Shown here piece by piece: positions 9,974 through 20,088 of a stretch of DNA of 64,000 nucleotides (positions are counted from its first letter, which is position 1; each line of letters starts with the position of its first letter). The notes under the pieces are model-generated. The model saw only the letters and a list, made by a program, of their open reading frames with translations. It did no database searches and was not told where the DNA came from. Source of the DNA: Halomonas halodenitrificans DSM 735 (GTDB lineage: Bacteria; Pseudomonadota; Gammaproteobacteria; Pseudomonadales; Halomonadaceae); the NCBI RefSeq assembly GCF_000620045.1, contig NZ_JHVH01000003.1, positions 186,001 through 250,000 of the forward strand, read 5' to 3'. The position numbers and the translations under genes were made by a program.

Positions 9974-10000
9974 AAGCCGGCTCCTGAGGGAGCCGGCTTT
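9974..10000 (+). terminator. Rho-independent terminator of etfBA
   Basis: AAGCCGGCTCC (9974-9984) pairs perfectly with GGAGCCGGCTT (9989-9999) around a TGAG loop, followed by a T-containing tail (TTTCTGCTTT). It closes the etfB-etfA-micro-ORF transcript. Confidence 0.85.
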
Positions 10001-10184
10001 CTGCTTTCCGGGCCTGCGCTGGACGGCTTCGCATGGTCTGGAGTAGGGTGAGTCGACGCCTCCGGGGTGCGTTCGAGAAAAAGCCGGTCGATGTGCTTGA
10101 AATCGTCGACTGACGGCCGCACCTCTAGTCTATGCAGGACAAGAATTGCAGTTAATGCAAAGCCACCAAAAGGAGATGATCAAC

Positions 10185-10796
10185 ATGGCACATACCCTCC
10201 CCGAGCTTCCGTATGCTTATGATGCGCTCGAGCCCCATATCGATGCGCTGACCATGGAGATCCACCACTCTCGTCACCACCAGACCTACGTCAACAACCT
10301 GAACGCCACCCTCGAGGGCACGGGTCTGGAAGACGTGCCCGTCGACGAGCTGCTCGCCGACCTCGACAAGGTGCCGGCCGATAAGCGTCAGGCGGTGATC
10401 AACAATGGTGGCGGTCACTCCAACCACTCCATGTTCTGGCAGATGATGTCACCCAATGGTGGCGGTCAGCCCAAGGGCAAGGTGGCCGAGGCCATCGAAA
10501 GCGAACTGGGCGGCTTCGATGCCTTCAAGGACGCCTTTACCAAGGCGGCCCTGGGTCGCTTCGGCAGCGGCTGGGCGTGGCTCAGCGTTACCCCCGAAAA
10601 GACGCTGGTCGTCGAGAACTCCCTGAACCAGGATAGCCCGATCTCCAACGGCAACACGCCGGTGCTGGGGCTGGACGTGTGGGAGCATGCCTACTACCTG
10701 AAGTTCCAGAACAAGCGCCCGGACTATATCGCCGAATTCTTCAACGTGATCAACTGGGATGAGGTCGAGAGCCGTTATCAGGCGGCGACTGCCTGA
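10185..10796 (+). CDS. sodA: Superoxide dismutase, Mn type
   Basis: Cytoplasmic superoxide dismutase (203 aa) converting superoxide to peroxide and oxygen. ATG 10185 has AAGGAG at 10169-10174; an upstream in-frame ATG is less likely. Family motifs include [14 protein letters not shown], the metal-ligand motif [18 protein letters not shown], and the C-terminal VINWDEV. The metal-discriminating positions are of the manganese kind: [13 protein letters not shown] (Gly-Gly-His rather than Ala-Ala-Gln) and the downstream NQDSP glutamine. That points to SodA rather than SodB, although cambialistic use cannot be excluded. It stands alone between two hairpins. Mn-type SOD beside the class Ib reductase fits a manganese/oxidative-stress theme. 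Confidence 0.93.
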   Translation: MAHTLPELPYAYDALEPHIDALTMEIHHSRHHQTYVNNLNATLEGTGLEDVPVDELLADLDKVPADKRQAVINNGGGHSNHSMFWQMMSPNGGGQPKGKVAEAIESELGGFDAFKDAFTKAALGRFGSGWAWLSVTPEKTLVVENSLNQDSPISNGNTPVLGLDVWEHAYYLKFQNKRPDYIAEFFNVINWDEVESRYQAATA

Positions 10797-10820
10797 TCGA
10801 CCACTCCCCGGTCTGATAAA

Positions 10821-10851
10821 CAGCGCCGCGGCCCCTGAGGCCGCGGCGCTG
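10821..10851 (+). terminator. Hairpin terminator after sodA
   Basis: A 13-bp perfect stem, CAGCGCCGCGGCC (10821-10833) with GGCCGCGGCGCTG (10839-10851), and loop CCTGA, 24 bases after the sodA stop. There is no strong T-run, so termination may be partial. Confidence 0.7.
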
Positions 10852-10913
10852 TCGTATGGGTACCCTGCCAGGCAGCAGCATCGCCTTGCCTCCTTGCCTC
10901 CTTTGCTGGACTC

Positions 10914-10941
10914 TCACACCTCACACCTCACACCTCACACC
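10914..10941. repeat. TCACACC heptamer array, four copies
   Basis: Four perfect tandem TCACACC units lie between the sodA hairpin and the nrd promoter. No function is evident. It is the second heptamer array in the window. Confidence 0.9.
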
Positions 10942-10987
10942 TCGCTCCCCAGGGCGTTATCGAGGCCGTCAGTCACTTGTGTCTGCG

Positions 10988-11003
10988 TGCCATATATAAC
11001 ACA
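10988..11003. promoter_or_regulatory. Possible distal NrdR box
   Basis: TGCCATATATAACACA resembles the NrdR box consensus acaCwAtATaTwGtgt but is weaker than the two downstream sites. It is centred 41 bases, about four helical turns, from the next box. Confidence 0.4.
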
Positions 11004-11028
11004 ACATATGGTATTTCAAGGGTGACAG

Positions 11029-11044
11029 ATTCTATATATGGTGT
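11029..11044. promoter_or_regulatory. NrdR box 1 upstream of nrdH
   Basis: ATTCTATATATGGTGT, whose complement reads ACACCATATATAGAAT and closely matches the NrdR box consensus. NrdR is the ATP/dATP-sensing repressor of ribonucleotide reductase operons. The pairing with the next box at about 32 bases is the typical arrangement. Confidence 0.75.
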
Positions 11045-11060
11045 ATTATTGCCAGCGAAG

Positions 11061-11076
11061 TCACCATATATAGTTT
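11061..11076. promoter_or_regulatory. NrdR box 2 upstream of nrdH
   Basis: TCACCATATATAGTTT matches the NrdR box core, ends 22 bases before the nrdH start and is spaced three helical turns from box 1. NrdR itself is not encoded in the window. Confidence 0.75.
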
Positions 11077-11098
11077 CTTTGCTTCAGGGAGTGTCACC

Positions 11099-11326
11099 AT
11101 GGAGATCAAGGTTTATACCCGTCCTGCCTGCCCTCAGTGCACGGCCACCTGTCGCACCCTGGATCGTCGCGGCATCGACTATCGCCTGATCGACCTGGAT
11201 CGCGACCCACAGGCTCATGAGCACGTCGTTGCCCTGGGCCACCGTCAGCTACCGGTGGTAGAGGCCGGTGAGCAACACTGGTCCGGTTTTCGTCCGGATC
11301 GCCTCGGTAGCCTGATACCGGCATGA
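11099..11326 (+). CDS. nrdH: Glutaredoxin-like protein NrdH
   Basis: A 75-aa thioredoxin-fold protein that reduces the class Ib ribonucleotide reductase NrdEF, accepting electrons from thioredoxin reductase. The active site CPQC is at residues 11-14 and the family C-terminal signature WSGFRPDRL is present. RBS AGGGAG (11086-11091) precedes ATG 11099. It opens the nrdHIEF operon; its TGA overlaps the nrdI ATG (ATGA). Paired NrdR-like boxes stand just upstream. Confidence 0.96.
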   Translation: MEIKVYTRPACPQCTATCRTLDRRGIDYRLIDLDRDPQAHEHVVALGHRQLPVVEAGEQHWSGFRPDRLGSLIPA

Positions 11327-11754
11327 GGGGGGAAGGCGTAGAGCGGGTGCCGCCGGAGCTTATCTACTTTTCGACACGCTCCGGCAACACGCATCGCTTT
11401 ATCCAGAAGCTGGACCTGCCGGCGCGGCGCATCCCCCTGGAGAGGGATGCCCAGGCCCTGGCGGCAACGCGGCCCTTCGTGCTGGTGACCCCTACCTATG
11501 GCGGCGGCGGGGCGAAGGGGGCGGTGCCGGCCCCGGTGATCCGGTTTCTCAATGACCCCGGCAATCGAGAGCTCCTGATGGGAGTGGTGGCCGCGGGCAA
11601 TACCAACTTCGGTGCGGCTTACGGGATGGCCGGGCGCATCATCGCCGAGAAGTGCAAGGTGCCGTTGCTGTATCGATTCGAGTTGCTGGGCACGGATGAA
11701 GACGTGACCCGAGTAAGCAAGGGAGTGAGAGAGTTTTGGACACGACAACACTGA
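11323..11754 (+). CDS. nrdI: NrdI flavodoxin-like protein
   Basis: A 143-aa FMN protein that supplies the oxidant needed to assemble the Mn(III)2-tyrosyl radical in NrdF. Family signatures are [14 protein letters not shown] for phosphate binding, PTYGGGG, and [13 protein letters not shown] around the flavin. It overlaps nrdH by 4 bases and the nrdE start by 19 bases, so translation of the operon is tightly coupled. Confidence 0.95.
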   Translation: MRGEGVERVPPELIYFSTRSGNTHRFIQKLDLPARRIPLERDAQALAATRPFVLVTPTYGGGGAKGAVPAPVIRFLNDPGNRELLMGVVAAGNTNFGAAYGMAGRIIAEKCKVPLLYRFELLGTDEDVTRVSKGVREFWTRQH

Positions 11755-13901
11755 CCCAGCCGCCTCGTCAGGCGGAGGGAACGGCAGGCCAGAAGCTGGA
11801 CTATCACGCGCTGAATGCCATGCTCAACCTGTATGGTGACGATGGTCGCCTGCAGCTGGAGCGTGACCGCGAGGCGGTGCGTGAGTACTTCCTGCAGCAC
11901 GTGAATCAGAACACGGTGTTCTTTCACTCGCTGAAGGAGAAGCTCGACTACCTGGTGGAGGAGCAGTACTACGAGCCGGAAGTGCTGGCACAGTACGACG
12001 CTGGCTTTATCAAGGCGCTTTTCGAGCAGGCCTATGCCTGGAAGTTTCGCTTTCCGAGCTTTCTCGGTGCCTTCAAGTACTACACCAGCTATACCCTGAA
12101 GACCTTCGACGGTCGCCGCTACCTGGAGCGCTTCGAGGACCGTGTGTGCCTGGTGGCGATGACCCTGGCGCAAGGCGACGAGGTGCTGGCCCGGTCACTG
12201 GTGGACGAGATCATCACCGGTCGCTTCCAGCCTGCCACGCCGACCTTCCTGAACGCCGGCAAGCGTCAGCGCGGCGAGCTGGTGTCATGCTTCCTGCTGC
12301 GCATCGAGGACAACATGGAGTCCATCGGCCGAGCCATCAACTCGGCCCTGCAGCTCTCCAAGCGTGGCGGCGGTGTCGCCCTGCTGCTCAGCAATGTGCG
12401 TGAGGCGGGGGCGCCGATCAAGCATATCGAGAATCAGTCGTCGGGCATCATCCCGATCATGAAGCTGCTCGAGGATGCGTTCTCCTACGCCAACCAGCTC
12501 GGTGCGCGCCAGGGGGCCGGGGCGGTCTATCTCAACGCCCACCATCCCGATATCCTGCGCTTTCTCGACACCAAGCGCGAGAATGCCGATGAGAAGATCC
12601 GCATCAAGACGCTGTCGCTGGGGGTGACGATACCCGACGTCACGTTCGATCTCGCCAAGCGCAATGAGCCGATGTACCTCTTCTCGCCCTATGACGTGGA
12701 GCGGGTCTACGGCAAGCCCTTCGGTGATATCAGCGTTACCGAGAAGTATCGCGAGATGGTCGATGACCCGCGTATTCGCAAGACCAAGATCAACGCCCGG
12801 GCCTTCTTCCAGGCGCTGGCCGAGGTGCAGTTCGAGTCCGGCTATCCCTATGTGATGTTCGAGGACACCGTCAATCGCGCCAACCCCATCGCCGGGCGTG
12901 TCAATATGAGCAACCTCTGCTCTGAGATCCTGCAGGTCAATACGCCCAGTGAATTCAACGATGATCTCGGCTATCGCCACCTGGGCGAGGATATCTCCTG
13001 TAATCTCGGCTCGCTGAATATTGCCCGGGTGATGGACTCGGGCGATATCGGCGCCAGCGTCGATGTCGCCGTGCGTGGCCTCACCGCGGTGGCCGAGATG
13101 ACCGATATTGCCTCGGTCCCCTCGATAGCCAATGGCAACACTCGTTCCCGGGCGATTGGCCTGGGGCAGATGAACCTGCATGGTTTCCTGGCCCGAGAGC
13201 ATATTCATTACGGCTCCCCCGAGGCCCTGGATTTCACCAGCGTCTATTTCGCCTCTGTGGCCTATCACGCCCTGCGAGCCTCCAATCGGCTGGCCATGGA
13301 ACGTGGCGAGACCTTTGACGGCTTCGCGGCGTCCGACTATGCCAGCGGGGTGTTTTTCGACAAGTACACCGAGCGTGACTGGCTGCCGGAGTCCGAGCGT
13401 ATCCAGGCACTCTTCGCGGGTGCCGGCATTACGCTCCCGACCCGGGAAGACTGGGCGGCGCTCAAGGAGTCGGTGATGGAGCATGGGCTCTATAACCGTA
13501 ACCTCCAGGCGGTGCCACCCACCGGCTCCATCTCCTATATCAACCATTCGACCTCCAGCATTCATCCGGTGGCCTCGCCCATCGAGATTCGCAAGGAAGG
13601 CAAGCTGGGACGCGTCTACTACCCGGCCCCCTATCTCGATGACGGTAACCTGACGTATTACCGGGATGCCTACGAGATCGGCCCCGAGGCGATCATCGAT
13701 ACCTACGCCGCGGCCTCCGAGCATGTCGACCAGGGGCTCTCGTTGACGCTGTTCTTCCCCGACACCGCCACGACCCGGGATATCAATCGGGCGCAGATCT
13801 ACGCCTGGCGCCAGGGGGTCAAGACCCTCTACTACGTGCGCCTGCGCCAGAATGCCCTGGAGGGCACCGAGGTAGAAGGGTGTGTCTCCTGCACGCTGTA
13901 G
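11736..13901 (+). CDS. nrdE: Class Ib ribonucleotide reductase alpha subunit
   Basis: Catalytic subunit (721 aa) reducing ribonucleoside diphosphates to deoxy forms. Key features are the redox-active cysteine in [14 protein letters not shown] (C185) and its partner in [11 protein letters not shown], the thiyl radical and acid/base motif NLCSE (N393, C395, E397), and the C-terminal redox pair EGCVSCTL that accepts electrons from NrdH. An N-terminal ATP cone is not seen, as expected for class Ib. The start is a TTG at 11736 inside nrdI with GGGAG about ten bases upstream. The length is normal for NrdE. Confidence 0.95.
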   Translation: MDTTTLTQPPRQAEGTAGQKLDYHALNAMLNLYGDDGRLQLERDREAVREYFLQHVNQNTVFFHSLKEKLDYLVEEQYYEPEVLAQYDAGFIKALFEQAYAWKFRFPSFLGAFKYYTSYTLKTFDGRRYLERFEDRVCLVAMTLAQGDEVLARSLVDEIITGRFQPATPTFLNAGKRQRGELVSCFLLRIEDNMESIGRAINSALQLSKRGGGVALLLSNVREAGAPIKHIENQSSGIIPIMKLLEDAFSYANQLGARQGAGAVYLNAHHPDILRFLDTKRENADEKIRIKTLSLGVTIPDVTFDLAKRNEPMYLFSPYDVERVYGKPFGDISVTEKYREMVDDPRIRKTKINARAFFQALAEVQFESGYPYVMFEDTVNRANPIAGRVNMSNLCSEILQVNTPSEFNDDLGYRHLGEDISCNLGSLNIARVMDSGDIGASVDVAVRGLTAVAEMTDIASVPSIANGNTRSRAIGLGQMNLHGFLAREHIHYGSPEALDFTSVYFASVAYHALRASNRLAMERGETFDGFAASDYASGVFFDKYTERDWLPESERIQALFAGAGITLPTREDWAALKESVMEHGLYNRNLQAVPPTGSISYINHSTSSIHPVASPIEIRKEGKLGRVYYPAPYLDDGNLTYYRDAYEIGPEAIIDTYAAASEHVDQGLSLTLFFPDTATTRDINRAQIYAWRQGVKTLYYVRLRQNALEGTEVEGCVSCTL

Positions 13902-13960
13902 GAAAAACAGACCAACCGGCCTTGCCGCTGCGCTCGATATCCACTTGATGATCTGGATAA

Positions 13961-14962
<1,002 letters not shown>

Positions 14963-15053
14963 CGCGACTGCCTCGCTCCTCCGGGTCAGGAGGCGGGGCT
15001 ATCGTCTGTGGCTGTCGGATAGCCTGCAGGTGGTGCTGACAGAGACGCTTGCC

Positions 15054-15962
15054 TCAGGCCGACTCCGCCGTTAGCTCGATGACCCGCCAGATCCTGCTGT
15101 CGGATGGGCCTTCATCGAGGTCGGCGCAGGTATCGACGCGTTTGATCGCGGTGGCCTCGCAGACGATGTTCAGGTGACCGTGGTCTCCCTCCAGCTCCCA
15201 ATGCCATCGCTGGTGTCGCCGATGTTCGCTGCCGCTATCTTCCAGCAGCGTCAACCGAGGCATGCGCTGCGGCGAAGGCAGACGGGAAAGCGCCGCGAGC
15301 TGGGCGCACTGCTGCGCGGGTGTCAGCCGGGAGTCGCCACGGTAGCCGGGAAGGAAGCGTTGACCCTGCGCCTCGGCCTGCAGGAAGGGCAAGGCCTGCT
15401 CAGACGTGATGCGGCCATACTTGCGTACCGGCGAGAGCAGGATGATGCTGGCCGCGAATCGACACCCCCCCAGGTGGCTGCTTTCCCAGACATCGAAGGG
15501 TAAGTCGTGCGCCGCGACCTCCCGGGCCAGCCGCTGGTAGGTCCGGTACCCATACTTGGCGCAGCACTTATCCTTCTTGCCGTGGGTGCAGCACAGCAGC
15601 AGGTGATGCTCAACCGGTGCCTCTTCCCAGGTCATCAGTGGTTCTCCCGATCGCCAGGCGGCCAGGAAGTCTTCCAGTGCCTCGCGCGGTATCACGAAAC
15701 AACGGCGTTCGGGCATCAGGAACACGCGATGGAGATCGCCATCCTGTTCACGACGATGGATCAGGTTGACCCGCCGCCCCTCGGCGGCGATGGCATCGAG
15801 CGTCCGCACAAGACTGTCCGGCATGTCGCCGGCATGGCGCAGGTTGCGTGTCCACTTGGCGCGTGGCCAGCTGATCAGCAGGTTACGCTCGGCATGGGCG
15901 GCACTGCCGGCTAGCGGGTCAAGCTGCTTGCGGCTGAGGTCCGTGCAGAAGACATGGCTCAT
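15054..15962 (-). CDS. Sucrase/ferredoxin-like [2Fe-2S] family protein
   Basis: A 302-aa protein of the Suc_Fer-like family, whose C-terminal half is a thioredoxin-fold [2Fe-2S] ferredoxin. Likely cluster ligands are visible in LLCCTHGKKDKCCAKYG (C124, C125, C133, C134) and HLGGCRFAA (H163, C167). Its ATG overlaps the stop of the siderophore ABC ATPase (ATGA), so it is the last cistron of an iron-uptake operon. By context it may be a reductase that strips iron from an imported ferric siderophore, parallel to FhuF; this is inference. No signal peptide is seen, so it should be cytoplasmic. A longer open frame through the ATPase region is not a real fusion. Confidence 0.85.
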   Translation of the reverse strand: MSHVFCTDLSRKQLDPLAGSAAHAERNLLISWPRAKWTRNLRHAGDMPDSLVRTLDAIAAEGRRVNLIHRREQDGDLHRVFLMPERRCFVIPREALEDFLAAWRSGEPLMTWEEAPVEHHLLLCCTHGKKDKCCAKYGYRTYQRLAREVAAHDLPFDVWESSHLGGCRFAASIILLSPVRKYGRITSEQALPFLQAEAQGQRFLPGYRGDSRLTPAQQCAQLAALSRLPSPQRMPRLTLLEDSGSEHRRHQRWHWELEGDHGHLNIVCEATAIKRVDTCADLDEGPSDSRIWRVIELTAESA

Positions 15963-16819
15963 GAGACACAGCGCCGGTCGACGGTGAGAGGGGCGGGCCG
16001 AGTGGGTGGCATCGCTCCCTGCCGGGTGTACGGCACGCAGATCGGGCTGCCCGTCTCGGGATCCTCGAGCACCTGGGCGTCGAGGTCGAAGACCCGCTTG
16101 AGGTTGGTGTGCGTGAACACCTCCCTGGGCGTGCCGCTGGTGACGATGCCCCCGTTGCGCATCATCACCAGTTCGTCGGCGTAGGCCGCGGCCAGGTTCA
16201 GGTCGTGCAGCACCAGCAGCAGGGTGCGGCCGTGCTCGTGGGCCAGGCGGGAGAGCAGTTCCAGCAGGTCCACCTGGACCTTGAGGTCGAGGAAGGTGGT
16301 GGGCTCGTCGAGCAGGATCAGGTCCGTCTCCTGGGCCAGCACCATGGCGATCCAGCAGCGCTGGCGCTGGCCGCCGGAGAGGGCATCGACGCTGCGCTCG
16401 GCGAAGTCCGTGATATCGGCATAGATCATCGCCTGATGGACGGCCCAAGCATCCTGCTGGGCATCCTGTCGCCATAGCCGCTGGTGGGGGAATCGTCCCA
16501 TGCCGACCAGCTGCCTGACAGTCAACCCCTCCGGGGCGGAAGGACCCTGGGGCAGGATGCCCAGGCGACGAGCCACCTCTCGGGTGTTGCGGCGGTGGAT
16601 ATCCTGGCCATCCAGGCAGACCCGTCCGGCACTGGGCGTCAGGGTACGCGCTAGCGTCTTCAGCAGCGTCGACTTGCCGCTGCCGTTGGGGCCGAGTAGC
16701 ACCGTCAGTTGGCCCTCCGCGACCGCCAGGTCGACGCCATCCAGCACGCGGCGGGACTCGTACCCCGCATGCAGGGCTTCGCCCGTCAGTCGAGGCGGCT
16801 TGGCAGGTGTTGGTGGCAT
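15959..16819 (-). CDS. Ferric siderophore ABC transporter ATPase
   Basis: ATP-binding subunit (286 aa) of a FecCDE/FepCDG-type importer. Walker A GPNGSGKST (43-51), signature ALSGGQRQR, Walker B DLILLDEPTTFLD and the switch histidine LLVLHDLN are present. Siderophore-type ATPases of this class energise paired FecCD permeases. It lies 84 bases downstream of the second permease gene, with a Fur-box-like site in the gap, so it may have its own iron-regulated start as well as read-through. It overlaps the downstream ferredoxin-like gene. The ligand is unknown; candidates follow from the nearby receptor at 20126-22291. Confidence 0.94.
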   Translation of the reverse strand: MPPTPAKPPRLTGEALHAGYESRRVLDGVDLAVAEGQLTVLLGPNGSGKSTLLKTLARTLTPSAGRVCLDGQDIHRRNTREVARRLGILPQGPSAPEGLTVRQLVGMGRFPHQRLWRQDAQQDAWAVHQAMIYADITDFAERSVDALSGGQRQRCWIAMVLAQETDLILLDEPTTFLDLKVQVDLLELLSRLAHEHGRTLLLVLHDLNLAAAYADELVMMRNGGIVTSGTPREVFTHTNLKRVFDLDAQVLEDPETGSPICVPYTRQGAMPPTRPAPLTVDRRCVS

Positions 16820-16868
16820 AGGATGGACTCGCGACTGTCATGGCTGGGCCAGGATAACGTAAGGCAAG

Positions 16869-16888
16869 GAATTCTCATTTTCAATATT
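16869..16888. promoter_or_regulatory. Fur-box-like site upstream of the ABC ATPase
   Basis: On the minus strand the segment reads AATATTGAAAATGAGAATTC, containing the frequent Fur-box core AATGAGAAT. It lies about 50 bases before the ATPase start, in the only sizeable gap of the importer operon. Confidence 0.5.
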
Positions 16889-16903
16889 GGTCGTCCCGGA
16901 GGT

Positions 16904-17962
16904 TTAGCCACGGTGGTAGCGGGTTCGGTGCAGCAGGTAGACGAAGAAGGGCGCGCCCACCCCCGAGACGAAAATGCCGGCGGGCAGGTCCTTGGGCAGG
17001 AAGGCCACCCGGCCCAGCAGATCGGCGTAGAGCACGATCAGGGCGCCCACCAGGGCGGCGGCGGGCACCAGCCGGGCGAAGCCCCGGCCCACCAGGCGGG
17101 ACGCGATATGCGGGGCGATCAGACCCACGAAGCTGAGTCCCCCGGCGAAGGCCACGGCCGCGCCCGCCAGGGCCACGCTGCAGGCCATCAGCACCAGCCG
17201 GCTGCGCAGCAGGTTCACACCGAGTCCCTGGGCCACCGCGTCGCCCAGCGCCATGGCGTCCATGTGCCGGGCATAAACCAGGCATAGCGGAACGGCCACC
17301 AGCAGCCAGGGTAGCATGCCCAGCACGTCCGGCCACTGGGTGGCGTAGAGGCTGCCGGTCAGCCACACATAGGCGGTCATGGCGGCGGCATCGTCGCTGA
17401 TCACGATCAGCAGGGTGGTCACGGCGCCCATGGCGGCGGAGAGACCGATGCCGACCAGCACCAGGCGCGAAGGGGCGACGCTGCCCTTCCAGGCCAGCAG
17501 GAACACCAGCAGGGCGGCGAGCAACGCACCGGCGAGCGCGGCGGCCGGTAGCCAGTGGATGCTCAGGGTGGTGCCGAACAGCGCCAGGAAGGCCACCGCG
17601 GCCAGGGCAGCGCCGCTGGTGATGCCGATCACGTCTGGGGAGGCCAGCGGGTTGCGTACCATACTTTGGAGGATGGCGCCGGCTACGGCCAGGGCCGCCC
17701 CCACCAGCACGGCCAGCAGGAGGCGCGGCAGGCGCAGTTCCCAGACGATAAAGGCGATATCGCTGTCCTGGGGCGCGGCCAGGGAATGCAGCACTTCGAC
17801 GAACGATGTCGGAAAGCTGCCGAGGGAGAGCGACAGGCCCATGCTGGCTAGCAGCACCACTCCGAGCAGGCCCAGCAGGCTTGCATAGCGTGCCCGGCCG
17901 GCCTCGGCGGTGGCGTCGCTCGTGGGCGTGAGGTGGTGATTCAGGGACGGGGAGTGGGTCAT
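16904..17962 (-). CDS. FecCD-type siderophore ABC permease (second)
   Basis: Inner-membrane permease of the BtuC/FecCD family (352 aa) with about ten hydrophobic helices. Family landmarks are LRLPRLLLAVLVGAALAVAG, the QSMVRNPLASPDVIGI loop, and the C-terminal LSFVGLIAPHIASRLVG that contacts the ATPase, with LLGRVAFLPKDLPAGIFVSG near the end. The ATG at 17960-17962 lies two bases after the upstream permease stop, so the two are translated together and presumably form a heterodimeric channel. Confidence 0.94.
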   Translation of the reverse strand: MTHSPSLNHHLTPTSDATAEAGRARYASLLGLLGVVLLASMGLSLSLGSFPTSFVEVLHSLAAPQDSDIAFIVWELRLPRLLLAVLVGAALAVAGAILQSMVRNPLASPDVIGITSGAALAAVAFLALFGTTLSIHWLPAAALAGALLAALLVFLLAWKGSVAPSRLVLVGIGLSAAMGAVTTLLIVISDDAAAMTAYVWLTGSLYATQWPDVLGMLPWLLVAVPLCLVYARHMDAMALGDAVAQGLGVNLLRSRLVLMACSVALAGAAVAFAGGLSFVGLIAPHIASRLVGRGFARLVPAAALVGALIVLYADLLGRVAFLPKDLPAGIFVSGVGAPFFVYLLHRTRYHRG

Positions 17963-17964
17963 GG

Positions 17965-18963
17965 TCAGGCCGACTTTCTGCGCGCCAGATGGATGAAGAA
18001 GGGCGTACCAATCAGTGCGGTCATCACCCCCACCGGCACATCCTGAGGGGCCATCAAGAAGCGCGAGGCCACATCGGCCAGCAGCAACAGGCTGGCGCCC
18101 AGCAGGGCGCAGGCCGGCAGTAGCCAGCGATGGTCGACGCCGAAGAGGCCCCGGGCCATATGCGGCACGATCAGACCGACGAAGCCGATCATGCCCGCCA
18201 GCGCCACCGAACTGCCTGCCAGCAGGATCACCGCCAGGCCGAGCAGCAGCTTGATGGTGCCGGCACGTATGCCGAGCCCCTTGACCATGTCGTCTCCCAG
18301 CAGCAGGGCATTGGCGTGGCGCACCAGTAGGGCACACAGCAGCAGGGCACCGGCAAAAAGCGGCAGCAGTGGCACCACCAGTGACAACTCGCGGCCGGAG
18401 ACGGAACCGGCCAGCCAGTAGAGCACGCTCTCGAAACCCTGGCGGTCGATGATCAGCAGGCCCTGGCTGAACGAGACGAACATGGCGGTGACGGCCACCC
18501 CCGCCAGTACCACCCGCAGCGGCGACAGCTCCCCATGACGGCCGCGGCTCAGCACCACCACCAGGCAGGCCGCCACCACCGCCCCCAGCAGCGCCGCCCC
18601 GACCACCTCGGCCGGAGCGTGGAGGGGCAGCAGCGAGACCGCGATCACCACGAAGAACATGGCCCCGGCGTTGATCCCGAGGATACTCGGCGAGGCCAGC
18701 GGGTTGCGGGTCAGGGTCTGCATCAGGGCGCCGGCGATGGCCAGGCTCGCGCCGACCAGGGCGGCGATCACCGCCCGCGGCAGGCGCTCCGTGAACAGGA
18801 TGATATGCGCGACCCGGCTGGAGTCGTAGTGCAGCAGCGCCTCGAGGAAGGTCGGCCAGGCGATCTCGGTGGTGCCCAGCATGACGCTCGCCACGAAGGC
18901 CGCCGCGACCAGCATCAGGCCCAGCAGCAGCCCGACGACCCGGGATGTCCGTTGATTCAGCAT
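17965..18963 (-). CDS. FecCD-type siderophore ABC permease (first)
   Basis: Partner permease (332 aa) of the FecCD family. It shows LPRAVIAALVGASLAIAGAL, MQTLTRNPLASPSILGINAG, and GFVGLIVPHMARGLFG for ATPase contact, ending with DVPVGVMTALIGTPFFIHL. Hydrophobic helices fill most of the protein. The start overlaps the stop of the substrate-binding protein gene. The order binding protein, permease, permease, ATPase matches FecBCDE, FepBDGC and vibrioferrin PvuBCDE systems. Confidence 0.94.
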   Translation of the reverse strand: MLNQRTSRVVGLLLGLMLVAAAFVASVMLGTTEIAWPTFLEALLHYDSSRVAHIILFTERLPRAVIAALVGASLAIAGALMQTLTRNPLASPSILGINAGAMFFVVIAVSLLPLHAPAEVVGAALLGAVVAACLVVVLSRGRHGELSPLRVVLAGVAVTAMFVSFSQGLLIIDRQGFESVLYWLAGSVSGRELSLVVPLLPLFAGALLLCALLVRHANALLLGDDMVKGLGIRAGTIKLLLGLAVILLAGSSVALAGMIGFVGLIVPHMARGLFGVDHRWLLPACALLGASLLLLADVASRFLMAPQDVPVGVMTALIGTPFFIHLARRKSA

Positions 18964-19997
18964 CCGGCGGGCTCCTGGTCATGGGCGCACGCCGGCGTGG
19001 ATACGGCGCAGGTAGCGAATGGCGCGGGCGTCTCGTGCGCGTTGGGAGACTCCAGCCCGTAGTGGGCGTAGAGATCATCGAGCATGGCGTTGGCGGCGAG
19101 GATGCCGCCGCCCATGATCCAGTTCACCGCATCCACCTCGTAGACACGCTCGCCCTCCACGGCGTCCAGCCGCTGCCATAGGGGGTGGGAACGCCAGTGT
19201 CGGTAGTTGCGGGCGATGGCGGGGTCGTCCGGCTCCAGCAGCACGAAGATCACGTTGGCGTTCAGGACGGGAATGTTCTCCTCGCTGGTCAGCTTCATGC
19301 CCCAGCCCTGGTCCTGCACGGCGTCCGGTTGCTCGAAGCCCAGCTCATCGAGGATCGAGCCGGCGAACCCGGTGGAATAGAGACGCACATGGTCGCTCTT
19401 GAAGCGCACCACCGCGGCCTTCTGTGGCCAGGCGTCGCCCAGGGTGTCTTCGATGCGCCGGCGAAAGTCCGCCACCCGGGCGTCCCAGTGCTGCAGCAAG
19501 GCGCGGGCCCGGGCCTCGCGGCCGGTGGCCTCGGCCAGCAGCGCCAGGCTGGCCTTGAAGTCGAAGACGGTGCCGGTGGCGACCGTCGGCGCGACCTGTT
19601 CCAGCAGCGGCCTGACCCGCTCGTGGCGAAAGCGCGTGGCCACGATCAGGTCGGGGTCCAGCCAGGCGACCTTCTCCAGGTTGGGCTGGGTCTCCAGGCC
19701 GACGTGCTCGACGCCTTTGAGCGCGTCGCGCAGGTAGCGATACATGGGCTTCTCCAGCCAGGAATCGACGACGCCGACCGGGGTGATGCCCAGCGCCACC
19801 GCGCTGTCCGTCGCCCCCTGGTAGAGGGTGACGACGCGCTGCTGGGGCGCAGGGAGGTACGTGTCGCCGAACACATGGGCAACGCTGTGCCCGTCGCGGG
19901 CCGCGTCGGCGGCGAGGGTCGCGCTGGATGCCAGCGGCATAAGGGACACCAGCAGCGCCGCCAGCCAGCGGCGCGGGTGTCTGGCGCGGGTGGTCAT
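18957..19997 (-). CDS. Ferric siderophore periplasmic binding protein
   Basis: Periplasmic or lipid-free substrate-binding protein (346 aa) of the FecB/FepB class. A signal peptide is clear after MTTRARHPRR (hydrophobic WLAALLVSLMPLASSATLA). The fold markers are PQQRVVTLYQGATDSAVALG, VGLETQPNLEKVAWLDPDLI, and a C-terminal VYEVDAVNWIMGGGILAANAML. The start at 19995-19997 is chosen because it puts the signal peptide at the N-terminus; a longer frame begins at 20111. It follows the receptor gene in the same direction with a hairpin between them. Confidence 0.9.
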   Translation of the reverse strand: MTTRARHPRRWLAALLVSLMPLASSATLAADAARDGHSVAHVFGDTYLPAPQQRVVTLYQGATDSAVALGITPVGVVDSWLEKPMYRYLRDALKGVEHVGLETQPNLEKVAWLDPDLIVATRFRHERVRPLLEQVAPTVATGTVFDFKASLALLAEATGREARARALLQHWDARVADFRRRIEDTLGDAWPQKAAVVRFKSDHVRLYSTGFAGSILDELGFEQPDAVQDQGWGMKLTSEENIPVLNANVIFVLLEPDDPAIARNYRHWRSHPLWQRLDAVEGERVYEVDAVNWIMGGGILAANAMLDDLYAHYGLESPNAHETPAPFATCAVSTPACAHDQEPAGC

Positions 19998-20088
19998 GGT
20001 GGCTTGCCGACGGGGCCGGCGAGTATAGCCTGCGTAGTGGGGTGAGAGATCGAGCATCGTCCTCGAGCTGCCAGAGAGAGCAGGGGGA

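Larger units (their letters stand above)
10852..11098. other. Leader region of the nrdHIEF operon
   Basis: Between the sodA hairpin and nrdH there is no gene. The first part holds short direct repeats (CCTTGCCT twice near 10884-10901, then TCACACC four times). The second part, from about 10985, is abruptly AT-rich and carries the NrdR-like sites and presumably the nrd promoter. Confidence 0.7.

Noticed and set aside
8827..10122. Long minus-strand open frame opposite etfA
   Set aside because: It mirrors etfA and the repeats in a GC-rich region, has no RBS or recognisable domain, and etfA is certain.
15054..16841. Apparent 595-aa fusion through the ABC ATPase
   Set aside because: The first half is the ATPase gene read in the wrong frame; the true gene starts at 15962 overlapping the ATPase stop.
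16904..19078. Apparent 724-aa fusion of two permeases
   Set aside because: The N-terminal half is an out-of-frame reading of the first permease; two separate genes explain the sequence.
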